From NCBI GenBank assembly GCA_903938205.1, contig CAJACJ010000243.1, positions 1-7,526 of the forward strand: DNA of 7,526 bases, given 5' to 3'. Within the stretch, counting starts at the first letter, position 1; every line of letters begins with the position of its first letter. Origin of the DNA: an uncultured bacterium (GTDB lineage Bacteria; Planctomycetota; Phycisphaerae; Phycisphaerales; SM1A02). The translations under genes were made by a program, and so were the position numbers. Below the pieces are notes generated by a model that made no database searches, was not told the origin of the DNA, and worked only from the letters and a program-made list of their open reading frames with translations. Of the stretch, positions 1-6,026 are shown in pieces.

Positions 1-51
1 CGAAGCGCACGAACACGAACTAAGTTTGGTATTGCATTTGTAAGATTGTTC

Positions 52-89
52 CCCCTCTGGCGCTTCACGCCGGAGGGGTTGTTTTTTTT
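52..89 (+). terminator. Rho-independent terminator of an upstream gene
   Basis: An 11-bp stem (52-62 with 68-78, one T-G wobble) closes a 5-base loop and is followed by TTG and a run of eight T. This is a textbook intrinsic terminator for plus-strand transcription entering from the left. The gene it ends is almost wholly outside the window. One possible tail is a frame stopping at TAA 21-23 (last residues KRTNTN), but a second frame stops at 39-41, so I do not call a gene. It isolates the thioredoxin-fold gene from upstream transcription, so that gene should have its own promoter within 90-167. I found no convincing -35/-10 pair there. Confidence 0.9.
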
Positions 90-167
90 ATGGAAGATTG
101 GATAGGATTCATATCTCTGCAATCTGTGGGATTGACGGAGTATTTCATCTTTCACCGGGAGCCACTC

Positions 168-1499
168 ATGAAAAATAGAATTCAATCCGCCGCATGCATG
201 CTTGCATTTGTATGTGTCGCTACCGCAAGCATTTTCGCTGCAACTCTGAATCCGCCCGACATGTTTTCCAAGAGCACGTTTGAAGCCGCTCAAGCTCAGG
301 CCAAGACCGAGACAAAATTATTTCTTGTGGACGCCACCGCCACGTGGTGTGGCCCGTGCAAGAAAATGGACAAGACCACGTGGGTGGATGACAAGGTGGT
401 GGCGTGGATGAAGCAGCACGCCATTGCCGCGCAAATTGATGTGGACGCGCAAAAGGAAACGGCCTCCGCATTAAAGATAGAAGCCGTGCCCACGATCATC
501 GTCTTCAAAGATGGCAAAGAGTACGACCGTATTGTTGGATATAAATCAGCGGATGAATTGCTTGAGTGGCTTAACGGAGTATTGCAAGGCAAGCACGCCA
601 TTGACAAAGTGATCGCCGACGCTGGTGATCGCAATGATCCTGTCGCAAAAATAAATGTGCAGGCCCGCATGCAGTTGGCTAAGTCTTTGGCAAGTGCAAG
701 AAAATTTGATCAGGCAACAGATGAATTCCTTTGGCTTTGGGAACACATATTGGAGTATAATGAAGCCTATTCGGCGGTGCGTTTGTCTTTTTTAGCCAGT
801 GATATGACGAAATTAGCTGAGCAATACGAGCCCGCCAAAGCAGCGTTTACCAAATTGCGGGATGTAGCTCGTCAGAAAATGGATGCGGGTTCAAAAAATC
901 GAGATGTAATTTTCGATTGGTTCACGCTTTGCGAAATTGTTGGCGATAAGGATGGAATACTTGTTTGGTTTGACAAGGCGAAGGACGAAAAGAAAAGCGC
1001 GGCTGTGATTTCCACTATGGATTACAAATTGTTTGACCTACTAGTTGAACATAAGCGATGGGCGGATGCGGGATTGTTGGAAAAAGATCCTGTTGCGGCG
1101 GCGCAGACGAGTGTTGATATGGACAAACTCACGTCAAAAATGAATCAGGGCAGTGATCAATTTGATGCGGAAACTAAAGCCATGTTCAAGAAGGAACGTA
1201 ATCAGCGTCTATTAAATGATTTCGCGCAACGCTACGCATGTTGTTTAGCGGCGGAAAAAAACGAAGAAGCCACCGACATTGCCAAAATATTCTTGGAGTA
1301 TCAGAACAACACGGATGCGCGCGTTGCTCTTGTGAAATGGGGGATGAAGGTGAATCAACCGCGCGAAGAACAACTGAAGTGGTTGGATGAGGCGGCCGAA
1401 AATGGCGCAAGCGTGAAGTCGTTGCGCAAGAAAGTGCAAGACGCGTTGGCAATACAATCACAGGAAAACGCCAAGAAAAAGGTGCCCGCTACGTCGTAA
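168..1499 (+). CDS. Exported thioredoxin-fold protein with long helical (TPR-like) C-terminal region
   Basis: The 443-residue product starts MKNRIQSAAC and has a typical signal peptide: a basic start, a hydrophobic core at about 8-24, and likely cleavage near A24/A25. It should therefore act outside the cytoplasmic membrane. Residues 30-140 form a thioredoxin fold with the redox motif WCGPC (C61, C64) and the cis-proline segment AVPT (P108), the closest match being the DUF953/thioredoxin_7-like secreted disulfide proteins. Residues 150-430 are rich in amphipathic helices with alternating A/L and charged residues, resembling degenerate tetratricopeptide repeats, and carry no catalytic motif I recognise. 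The likely role is thiol-disulfide exchange, with the helical part binding a partner; the substrate is unknown. The frame is open from ATG 90, but I chose ATG 168 because it has GGGAG about 8 bases upstream and starts directly on a signal peptide, while the extension looks like translated leader. The middle of the gene looks more AT-rich than its neighbours. The last 11 bases overlap the convergent kynureninase gene. Confidence 0.88.
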   Translation: MKNRIQSAACMLAFVCVATASIFAATLNPPDMFSKSTFEAAQAQAKTETKLFLVDATATWCGPCKKMDKTTWVDDKVVAWMKQHAIAAQIDVDAQKETASALKIEAVPTIIVFKDGKEYDRIVGYKSADELLEWLNGVLQGKHAIDKVIADAGDRNDPVAKINVQARMQLAKSLASARKFDQATDEFLWLWEHILEYNEAYSAVRLSFLASDMTKLAEQYEPAKAAFTKLRDVARQKMDAGSKNRDVIFDWFTLCEIVGDKDGILVWFDKAKDEKKSAAVISTMDYKLFDLLVEHKRWADAGLLEKDPVAAAQTSVDMDKLTSKMNQGSDQFDAETKAMFKKERNQRLLNDFAQRYACCLAAEKNEEATDIAKIFLEYQNNTDARVALVKWGMKVNQPREEQLKWLDEAAENGASVKSLRKKVQDALAIQSQENAKKKVPATS

Positions 1500-2793
1500 G
1501 CGCCTCAATCAACCGCCAGCATTCTTGGAATGTGTTGTACAGCGGCGCAGGCGCGGCGCGCACAACGCCTGGATGACGGAAGTCGCACACAATTCCTTTG
1601 GGAAGCAGCGTGTCGAATAATTTTTTCGCGGTGGCGGTACCGCCCTCAACCAGAATGGAAAGTTGACAGCCGCGCTCGCTTGTAGCCGTGGGCGTGAGAA
1701 TGCGAAAATGTTTTGGGTCGCGCGCGCGCAGCGATAATTCAATGAAGCCGCTCATGGCGCGGCTCTTGGCGTTCATGCGCGCCAAGCCCGCGCGTTGAAA
1801 AATATCAAAGCTTGCAAGCAGGGGAGCCAGCGACAAAATTGGCGGATTGGAAACTTGCCACGCATCGGCGCCCTCGGCTGGGTCAAATGTTGGTCCCATC
1901 TGAAATCGCGTGGCAGGATTTGTTCCCCACCAACCTTCAAGTCGCGGTGGCGGATTTACGTGGTGACGCTCATGAATGAACGCACCAGCCACGGCGCCTG
2001 GACCGCCGTTGAGATATTTGTAAGAACACCAACACGCGAAGTCCGCGTTCCATTCGTGCAGCGATAATCGAACATTGCCAATGGCGTGTGCCAAATCCCA
2101 GCCGCACTTTGCGCCCGCAGCGTGCGCCGCAGCAGTGATTCGCGCCATATCAAGCACTTGTCCGGAGTAATACTGCACGCCGCCAAGCATCACAAGCGCA
2201 AGTTCATCACCGGCGCGCGTGATCGCCTCAATAATGTCATCGTTGCGCAGGCACTCTTCGCCATCGCGTGGCGCCACTTCAATCACATCCGCATTTGGGT
2301 CGCCACCAAGCATGCGCACCAATGAATGCACGGCGAATCGATCGCTTGGAAACGCGCCGCGTTCCATAAGCAACTTGCGGCGCTTGCCCGCTGGCTGATA
2401 GAAACTCATCATTAAGAAATGCAAATTCGCCGTGAGCGTGTTCATGGCCACCACTTCATGCGGTTGCGCGCCAGTAAGTTCCGCAAGGCCAGCGCGGAAA
2501 AATTCGTGATATCGAATCCACGGTCGAGTTCCATGCACATGACCCTCGGCACCCATGGTGGCCCAATCGTTCAGTTCTTCCATCACACGCGTGCGCGCCG
2601 CCTTGGGCATAAGTCCAAGCGAGTTGCCAACAAAGTACGCCTGCGCCGCGCCGTTTTGGTCGCGCGGAATTTCAAACTCGTCGCGGAAAGGACTGAGTGG
2701 GTCGTGCGCGTCGCACCACTTTGCAAACTCAAGCGTGGGCTTTAGGTCCGAAGCAGACAATTCAAGAATGGATGTTGGAAGAGAGTGTGTCAT
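1489..2793 (-). CDS. kynU: Kynureninase
   Basis: This 434-residue PLP enzyme (EC 3.7.1.3) hydrolyses kynurenine or 3-hydroxykynurenine to (3-hydroxy)anthranilate and alanine. Family hallmarks appear in order: FVGNSLGLMP (54-63), GHVHGTRPWI (84-93), the aspartate motif GWDLAHAIGN (D233), and the PLP-lysine motif CWCSYKYLNGGPGA with K259 as the Schiff-base residue. These are followed by GWWGTNP (287-293), WQVSNPPIL (312-320) and the C-terminal VRAAPAPLYNTF. Length is normal to slightly long. The ATG shares an ATGA (2793-2790) with the stop of the ACMSD gene and has no visible Shine-Dalgarno, so translational coupling is likely. H85, S315 and N316 match the residues of human kynureninase (H102, S332, N333, from memory) linked to preference for 3-hydroxykynurenine, which fits the neighbouring 3-hydroxyanthranilate dioxygenase. 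The stop overlaps the end of the convergent thioredoxin-fold gene, and no terminator is visible. Confidence 0.97.
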   Translation of the reverse strand: MTHSLPTSILELSASDLKPTLEFAKWCDAHDPLSPFRDEFEIPRDQNGAAQAYFVGNSLGLMPKAARTRVMEELNDWATMGAEGHVHGTRPWIRYHEFFRAGLAELTGAQPHEVVAMNTLTANLHFLMMSFYQPAGKRRKLLMERGAFPSDRFAVHSLVRMLGGDPNADVIEVAPRDGEECLRNDDIIEAITRAGDELALVMLGGVQYYSGQVLDMARITAAAHAAGAKCGWDLAHAIGNVRLSLHEWNADFACWCSYKYLNGGPGAVAGAFIHERHHVNPPPRLEGWWGTNPATRFQMGPTFDPAEGADAWQVSNPPILSLAPLLASFDIFQRAGLARMNAKSRAMSGFIELSLRARDPKHFRILTPTATSERGCQLSILVEGGTATAKKLFDTLLPKGIVCDFRHPGVVRAAPAPLYNTFQECWRLIEALTT

Positions 2794-3815
2794 TGATGAG
2801 AAAAACGCTTTGAAATACCTAGAAAATCAATCGCCGTGCCCGCCAACATGGCGTGCCTTTGCGCATGTGAAAGCCAATCCGCGTCGCGAATAAGAACGCC
2901 CGGCGGATTCTCGCCCAGCGGAAATGGATAATCAGAACCCATGGCAATGCGGTCCGCGCCAACGGTGTTCACCAGATAACGCAACGCTTCTGAGTCATGC
3001 ACGATGCTGTCAAAGTACAAGCGTCGCACGTGGTCGCGCGGATTTGTTTGCGAATGCATGGCGCACAAATCTGGACGCGCTTGAAACCCTTTTTCAATGC
3101 GGCCAAGCGTGTACGGAAACGCTCCGCCACCATGCGCGAAACATAATTTTAAATTTGGGTGTCGATCAAGCACGCCGCCAAACGCCAGCGCGCAGATGGC
3201 GCGCGAAGTTTCCGCCGGCATGCCAACCAGCCACGGCATCCAGAAGCGGGGGATTTCATCGCGGCCGACCACATCCCACGGGTGCACAAAAATCGCCGCG
3301 CCAAGTTCTTCGGCGGCGGCGAAAAAATCTGCGAACGCTGCGTTGTCCAGATCCACGCCATTTACGTTGGTTCCAATTTGCACGCCAGGAAAGCTAAGTT
3401 GCTTCACGCAGCGCTCAAGTTCGCGCACTGCAAGCGTGGCATCTTGCATTGGCACCGTTGCAAGGGCGATGAATCGATCAGGCATTGCGCGCACAACGCC
3501 CGCGAAGTGATCGTTGAGCAACTGCGACAAGTCGTGCGCGTTGGCGGCCTTGGCGCCGTATGAAAACATCACTGGAACCGTGGAAAGAACCTGCATATCC
3601 ACGCCACTTGCGTCGCACTCTGCCACACGCCGCGCCGCGTCCCAACAATTGGATTCAATTTCGCGAAATAATTTTCCGTCAATCATCATGCGCGCCTTGC
3701 AATGGGCGCAGTGATCCAGCGAAACCCAACCGCCGCAGCCATAGCGCTCGCGTAGATCGGGCCAATGCTCAGGGAGCATGTGCGTGTGCAAATCTATTGT
3801 CTGCGGCGCGTGCAT
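2790..3815 (-). CDS. ACMSD: 2-amino-3-carboxymuconate-6-semialdehyde decarboxylase (ACMSD)
   Basis: This 341-residue amidohydrolase-superfamily, zinc-dependent decarboxylase (EC 4.1.1.45) converts ACMS to 2-aminomuconate 6-semialdehyde, diverting it from spontaneous closure to quinolinate. The metal site is complete: DLHTH (H10, H12), FVHPW (H178), CFAHGGGAFP (H228) and MGSDYPFPLGE (D295). These fall within one residue of the Pseudomonas fluorescens ACMSD ligands (H9, H11, H177, H228, D294, from memory). Substrate-carboxylate arginines also appear in place (R51 and R239, with R247 nearby). Length is normal for the family. The ATG at 3815 begins just before the first metal motif, leaving no room for a later start, but no clear Shine-Dalgarno precedes it. 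It follows the dioxygenase gene by 162 bp and overlaps kynU by 4 bp. Its presence is the best evidence that the cluster serves degradation rather than NAD synthesis. Confidence 0.96.
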   Translation of the reverse strand: MHAPQTIDLHTHMLPEHWPDLRERYGCGGWVSLDHCAHCKARMMIDGKLFREIESNCWDAARRVAECDASGVDMQVLSTVPVMFSYGAKAANAHDLSQLLNDHFAGVVRAMPDRFIALATVPMQDATLAVRELERCVKQLSFPGVQIGTNVNGVDLDNAAFADFFAAAEELGAAIFVHPWDVVGRDEIPRFWMPWLVGMPAETSRAICALAFGGVLDRHPNLKLCFAHGGGAFPYTLGRIEKGFQARPDLCAMHSQTNPRDHVRRLYFDSIVHDSEALRYLVNTVGADRIAMGSDYPFPLGENPPGVLIRDADWLSHAQRHAMLAGTAIDFLGISKRFSHQ

Positions 3816-3944
3816 TTGAAGATGCTAGCGAGAACTTTCGCGTAAATTATTTTGAGCGGGCGCGCCTATTCAGTGACCATGTTTGAACGCGCAAACGCCG
3901 CATACATAATCCTGTGAACACAATGCATGCGCAATAGAAAACAT

Positions 3945-3967
3945 CGCAATCATGCTTGGCGATTGCG
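3945..3967 (-). terminator. Intercistronic hairpin after the dioxygenase gene, possible weak terminator
   Basis: A perfect 7-bp stem (3967-3961 with 3951-3945, CGCAATC/GATTGCG) closes a 9-base loop, starting 10 bases past the dioxygenase stop. On the minus strand it is followed by ATGTTTTCTATT, a short and broken T-run. It could be a weak or partial terminator that lowers expression of ACMSD and kynU, or an mRNA-stability element. The rest of the gap (3816-3944) holds no reading frame I believe in and no persuasive promoter. It contains an 8-bp palindrome GGCGCGCC at 3859-3866 and an AT-rich patch at 3842-3853. Whether the three kynurenine genes form one transcript is therefore open. Confidence 0.35.
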
Positions 3968-3977
3968 CTGCCTAAAA

Positions 3978-4592
3978 TTACTGAGTGCGCGGCGCAGGCT
4001 TTGGAACGCGTGTTCCACACGATGGACATGTGCAAAGTTTTGGATCGGCCCAAAACGCTTCCATGGCTTGGCGGAAATGCTTGACAATGTCTGAGCACGC
4101 AAACTCTTGGTCATACACAAGCGCATCGCACTTCTCGCAGTAAAAAATCATGTGCTCGGTTTCGGTCGGTGGCCGCCTACGTTCCACCACAAGACCAAGC
4201 GTGTTTGGTCCACGCTGCGGTCTGTGCGGCACTCCGCCAGGAACAAACATGGCTTCGCCTTCGCGCAGAATGATGTCGCGAATTCCATGCGCATCGCGCA
4301 CGCGAATGGACACATCGCCTTGAAGTTGCATGAAGTATTCCTCGGAATTGGTCATGTGGTAATCGTTGCGCGCGTTTGGTCCAGCGATCAACATCACAAA
4401 GAAATCCTTGCCGCTAAACAGATATTTGTTTGACACTGGCGGCACCATCAAGTGGCGGTTCGCCGCGGTCCACGCGGACAGGTTGATCGGGCTTGCCACG
4501 CCGCCCATGCCGTCCCATCCGGTGGGATCCCCAAGTGGGTCATTGGCGGGAAAAGGCGCGGCAACTACGGCTGTTGGATTGATCGTGCTCAT
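3978..4592 (-). CDS. nbaC: 3-hydroxyanthranilate 3,4-dioxygenase
   Basis: This 204-residue cupin dioxygenase (EC 1.13.11.6) opens the ring of 3-hydroxyanthranilate to ACMS using Fe(II) and O2. The iron ligands are visible: H79 (in NDYH), E85 (in SEEYF) and H123 (in VPHRPQR). The substrate-binding residues R75, R127 and E137 (VVERRRP) are also present. All match the Cupriavidus enzyme pattern as I recall it (H51, E57, H95; R47, R99, E110). The C-terminal rubredoxin-like iron site typical of bacterial forms is intact (C152xxC155 and C189xxC192). I start at ATG 4592 (MSTINPTAVV), preceded by GAAGG about 13 bases upstream. The frame is open to another ATG at 4637, but that has no ribosome site. 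Even so the protein has about 30 more N-terminal residues than the usual form of about 174, a Pro/Gly/Ala-rich stretch. A start at M29 (4508-4506) would give the usual size but lacks a good ribosome site. It heads the minus-strand kynurenine cluster and feeds ACMSD directly. Confidence 0.95.
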   Translation of the reverse strand: MSTINPTAVVAAPFPANDPLGDPTGWDGMGGVASPINLSAWTAANRHLMVPPVSNKYLFSGKDFFVMLIAGPNARNDYHMTNSEEYFMQLQGDVSIRVRDAHGIRDIILREGEAMFVPGGVPHRPQRGPNTLGLVVERRRPPTETEHMIFYCEKCDALVYDQEFACSDIVKHFRQAMEAFWADPKLCTCPSCGTRVPKPAPRTQ

Positions 4593-4656
4593 GCGGATCA
4601 GTTTACCTTCAGAAAATGCTGCCAACAAACATCGCATGCGGCAGGATTTAACGACT

Positions 4657-4761
4657 GGAGGATTGAAAAATGGCCGCGATGGCTTTGATCAAACGATGAA
4701 TCTTTGCCTTGCAGGTGATTCTGGAATTGAGAAGTTTATTCGTCAGATATTTTCAAATTAA
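4657..4761 (+). other. Two tiny overlapping reading frames with a strong ribosome site, possible leader
   Basis: GGAGG at 4657-4661 lies 8 bases before ATG 4670, which opens a 9-codon frame (MAAMALIKR) ending at TGA 4697-4699. That stop overlaps ATG 4696 in an ATGA arrangement. The second frame runs 21 codons (begins MNLCLAGDSG, ends RQIFSN) to TAA 4759-4761, and its end lies inside the left part of the inverted repeat. Good spacing, an ATGA junction and a downstream hairpin resemble a translated leader upstream of the desaturase. Neither peptide is rich in one amino acid, as a classical attenuator would be, and frames this short arise easily by chance. It could also be the decayed end of an older gene, since the second frame is open further upstream. 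Confidence 0.2.
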
Positions 4762-4785
4762 AGGGTCAATTTATTGAAATATCTG
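4744..4785. repeat. 12-bp inverted repeat upstream of the desaturase gene
   Basis: The left arm CAGATATTTTCAA (4744-4756) and right arm TTGAAATATCTG (4774-4785) are reverse complements apart from one extra T in the left arm, separated by 17 bases. The whole element is AT-rich and centred about 136 bp before the desaturase start and 172 bp from the dioxygenase start. Arms of this length could be an operator for a dimeric regulator of one or both divergent units, or an RNA hairpin in the desaturase leader. It lacks a following T-run in either direction (GCCCAAG to the right), so a simple intrinsic terminator is unlikely. Confidence 0.6.
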
Positions 4786-4829
4786 CCCAAGTTTCTTGGA
4801 CCTCGACCCTCGATTCCACAAGGCACAAG

Positions 4830-4838
4830 TGCTACACT
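4830..4838 (+). promoter_or_regulatory. Possible extended -10 promoter element for the desaturase
   Basis: TGCTACACT fits an extended -10 (TGn followed by TACACT, 4 of 6 to TATAAT). No good -35 lies 17 bases upstream (TCGATT at that place); TTGGAC at 4796-4801 is too far. It would start RNA near 4845 and leave a leader of about 55 bases. The lineage's sigma-factor consensus is unknown. Confidence 0.25.
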
Positions 4839-4886
4839 CAATTTGTTGGCAAGCAGTTTGAATCCGCCGACGTACCTCAATCCTTC

Positions 4887-4892
4887 AAGGAG
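4887..4892 (+). promoter_or_regulatory. Ribosome binding site that fixes the TTG start of the desaturase
   Basis: AAGGAG sits 8 bases before TTG 4901, ideal spacing. The nearby ATG at 4905 is out of frame and reaches a stop after eight codons, and the first in-frame ATG is at codon 23, so TTG is the supported start. Confidence 0.85.
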
Positions 4893-4900
4893 TTTCTGTT

Positions 4901-5935
4901 TTGAATGAATCTGCAAATGGCGGCGTTTTAGTTGCTGAAGAAATCGAGACAATAAACCAAGCAAATATGCTTACAAGCGGCGCCGACGCCGCCGATGTTG
5001 GCATTGTCGAACCCGAATTTGACACGGCTCCAATTCAAACTCCACGCAACGTGAAGTTGGCCATGCTTGCCGCAGTGGTGTTTCCGCCGCTTGGCGTGCT
5101 GACCGCCATGGTCTTGATGTGGGGCGGAATGTTTAATTCCACCGACCTCATCATTCTTGGCAGCATGTATGTGTTGACGGGTTTGGGAATCACCGTTGGC
5201 TATCACCGCTTGTGCACGCACAAGGCATTCGCCACGCGCGGTCCAATTGCGTTTTTCTTTCTGGCCTTTGGAACCATGGCGGGTCAAGGCCCCGTGGTGT
5301 GGTGGTGCGCAACGCATCGCCGTCATCATCAATATTCCGACAAGGAATTTGATCCGCATTCACCGCACGCTGGCTACGAGCCTGGGCTTGTTGGTTTTTG
5401 CAAGGGCTTCATGCACTCGCATATCGGTTGGCTGTTTGAGAAGGAGCAACCCGACTACAAGAGTTACGTTCCTGATTTGCTACAGGACCCAATGATCATG
5501 TGGCTTGATCGAATGTTTGTGCCAATTCTTTTCGCGGGTTTGCTTTTACCCGCGGCGGTTTCTGGTTTCATCACGGGCACATGGCAAGGCGCGGGCCTTG
5601 GATTGTTGTGGGGCGGCTTGGTTCGCATGTTCATGTTGCATCACTCAACATGGAGCGTGAATTCCGTGTGCCACGTGTGGGGTCAAAAAGAATTTCGCTC
5701 TGGCGATGAGAGCCGCAACAATCCCATCATGGGAATTCTTGCGCTTGGAGAAGGTTGGCACAACAATCATCACGCATTTCCAGCGAGCGCGCGTCACGGT
5801 TTGAAGTGGTGGCAATTTGATTTAAGTTGGATTGTCATTCGATCGCTGCAACTTGTTGGTCTGGCAAGCAAAGTGCGCTTGCCTTCCAAGGAGCGCATGC
5901 AAGAGCGACGTCGGGTAAATAGTCCGGCGTCTTGA
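4901..5935 (+). CDS. Membrane fatty acyl (acyl-CoA type, probably delta-9) desaturase
   Basis: This 344-residue membrane di-iron desaturase introduces a double bond into saturated acyl chains using O2 and electrons from a separate carrier. All three histidine boxes are present: HRLCTH (102-107), HRRHH (139-143) and HNNHH (287-291, in GEGWHNNHHAFP). The extra family motif HHSTWSVNSVCH (247-258) supplies N254 and H258. Hydrophobic helices lie around 51-75, 82-101, 114-130, 205-226 and 229-246, giving the usual four-helix plan with the histidines on the cytoplasmic side. Order and spacing fit the stearoyl-CoA desaturase/OLE1 class rather than DesA-type or soluble ACP desaturases. There is no fused cytochrome b5, as usual in bacteria. 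The first 45 or so residues are polar and acidic, have no motif and look like a lineage-specific extension. It is a single-gene unit with a TTG start, a strong ribosome site and its own terminator. The delta-9 position is inferred from family resemblance. Confidence 0.94.
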   Translation: MNESANGGVLVAEEIETINQANMLTSGADAADVGIVEPEFDTAPIQTPRNVKLAMLAAVVFPPLGVLTAMVLMWGGMFNSTDLIILGSMYVLTGLGITVGYHRLCTHKAFATRGPIAFFFLAFGTMAGQGPVVWWCATHRRHHQYSDKEFDPHSPHAGYEPGLVGFCKGFMHSHIGWLFEKEQPDYKSYVPDLLQDPMIMWLDRMFVPILFAGLLLPAAVSGFITGTWQGAGLGLLWGGLVRMFMLHHSTWSVNSVCHVWGQKEFRSGDESRNNPIMGILALGEGWHNNHHAFPASARHGLKWWQFDLSWIVIRSLQLVGLASKVRLPSKERMQERRRVNSPAS

Positions 5936-5961
5936 TTCGATCGTTATTCAAGCAGAAGTTC

Positions 5962-5993
5962 AAAACCGTGGCGTCACACGCTGCGGTTTTTTT
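5962..5993 (+). terminator. Rho-independent terminator of the desaturase gene
   Basis: AAAACCG (5962-5968) pairs with CGGTTTT (5984-5990). An inner GCGT/ACGC stem (5971-5974 with 5978-5981) sits beyond a 2x2 TG/TG mismatch, with a 3-base loop. The T-run continues to 5993. It begins 27 bases after the desaturase stop and should end that transcript, so the next gene needs its own promoter in the few bases that follow or read-through. Confidence 0.88.
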
Positions 5994-6026
5994 ATGCCAT
6001 GATGGCGAATGAAAGCGAGATAGCCA

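Larger units (their letters stand above)
4593..4900. promoter_or_regulatory. Divergent intergenic region between the kynurenine cluster and the desaturase
   Basis: This 308-bp stretch separates two gene groups read in opposite directions, so it must hold promoters for both unless distant ones are used. Visible contents are a GGAGG-led pair of tiny reading frames (4657-4761), a 12-bp inverted repeat (4744-4756/4774-4785), a possible extended -10 for the desaturase (4830-4838), and the desaturase ribosome site (4887-4892). The dioxygenase ribosome site GAAGG lies on the minus strand near 4606-4610. I see no clear minus-strand -35/-10 pair; a TTAAAT near 4645-4650 (minus strand) is only a weak -10 candidate. 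Longer open frames crossing this region from 4366 or 4452 are antisense shadows of the dioxygenase gene. Confidence 0.6.

Noticed and set aside
1..41. C-terminal end of an upstream gene (frames stopping at 23 or 41)
   Set aside because: Only 6-13 codons are visible in two competing frames, too little to choose between them, although the terminator implies a gene ends near here.
90..167. Upstream ATG at 90 as the start of the thioredoxin-fold gene
   Set aside because: It lies directly on the T-run of a terminator, has no ribosome site and would bury the signal peptide behind 26 residues.
3859..3866. GGCGCGCC palindrome between the dioxygenase and ACMSD genes
   Set aside because: A short self-complementary GC octamer is expected by chance in this GCGC-rich sequence, and no second copy or context suggests a site.
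1795..3886. Several plus-strand frames of 66-157 codons opposite kynU and ACMSD
   Set aside because: Antisense shadows produced by the codon pattern of the minus-strand genes; Arg/Cys/His-rich nonsense-like translations without ribosome sites or family motifs.
4107..4761. Plus-strand open frames across the dioxygenase gene (for example 4107-4433, 4366-4761, 4452-4688)
   Set aside because: They are antisense to a gene with all its catalytic residues identified, and their products show no domain. Only the short tail past 4657 is kept, as a low-confidence leader.
4928..5359. 143-codon minus-strand frame inside the desaturase gene
   Set aside because: His/Lys-rich mirror of the desaturase codons with no motif; the plus strand carries all three histidine boxes.
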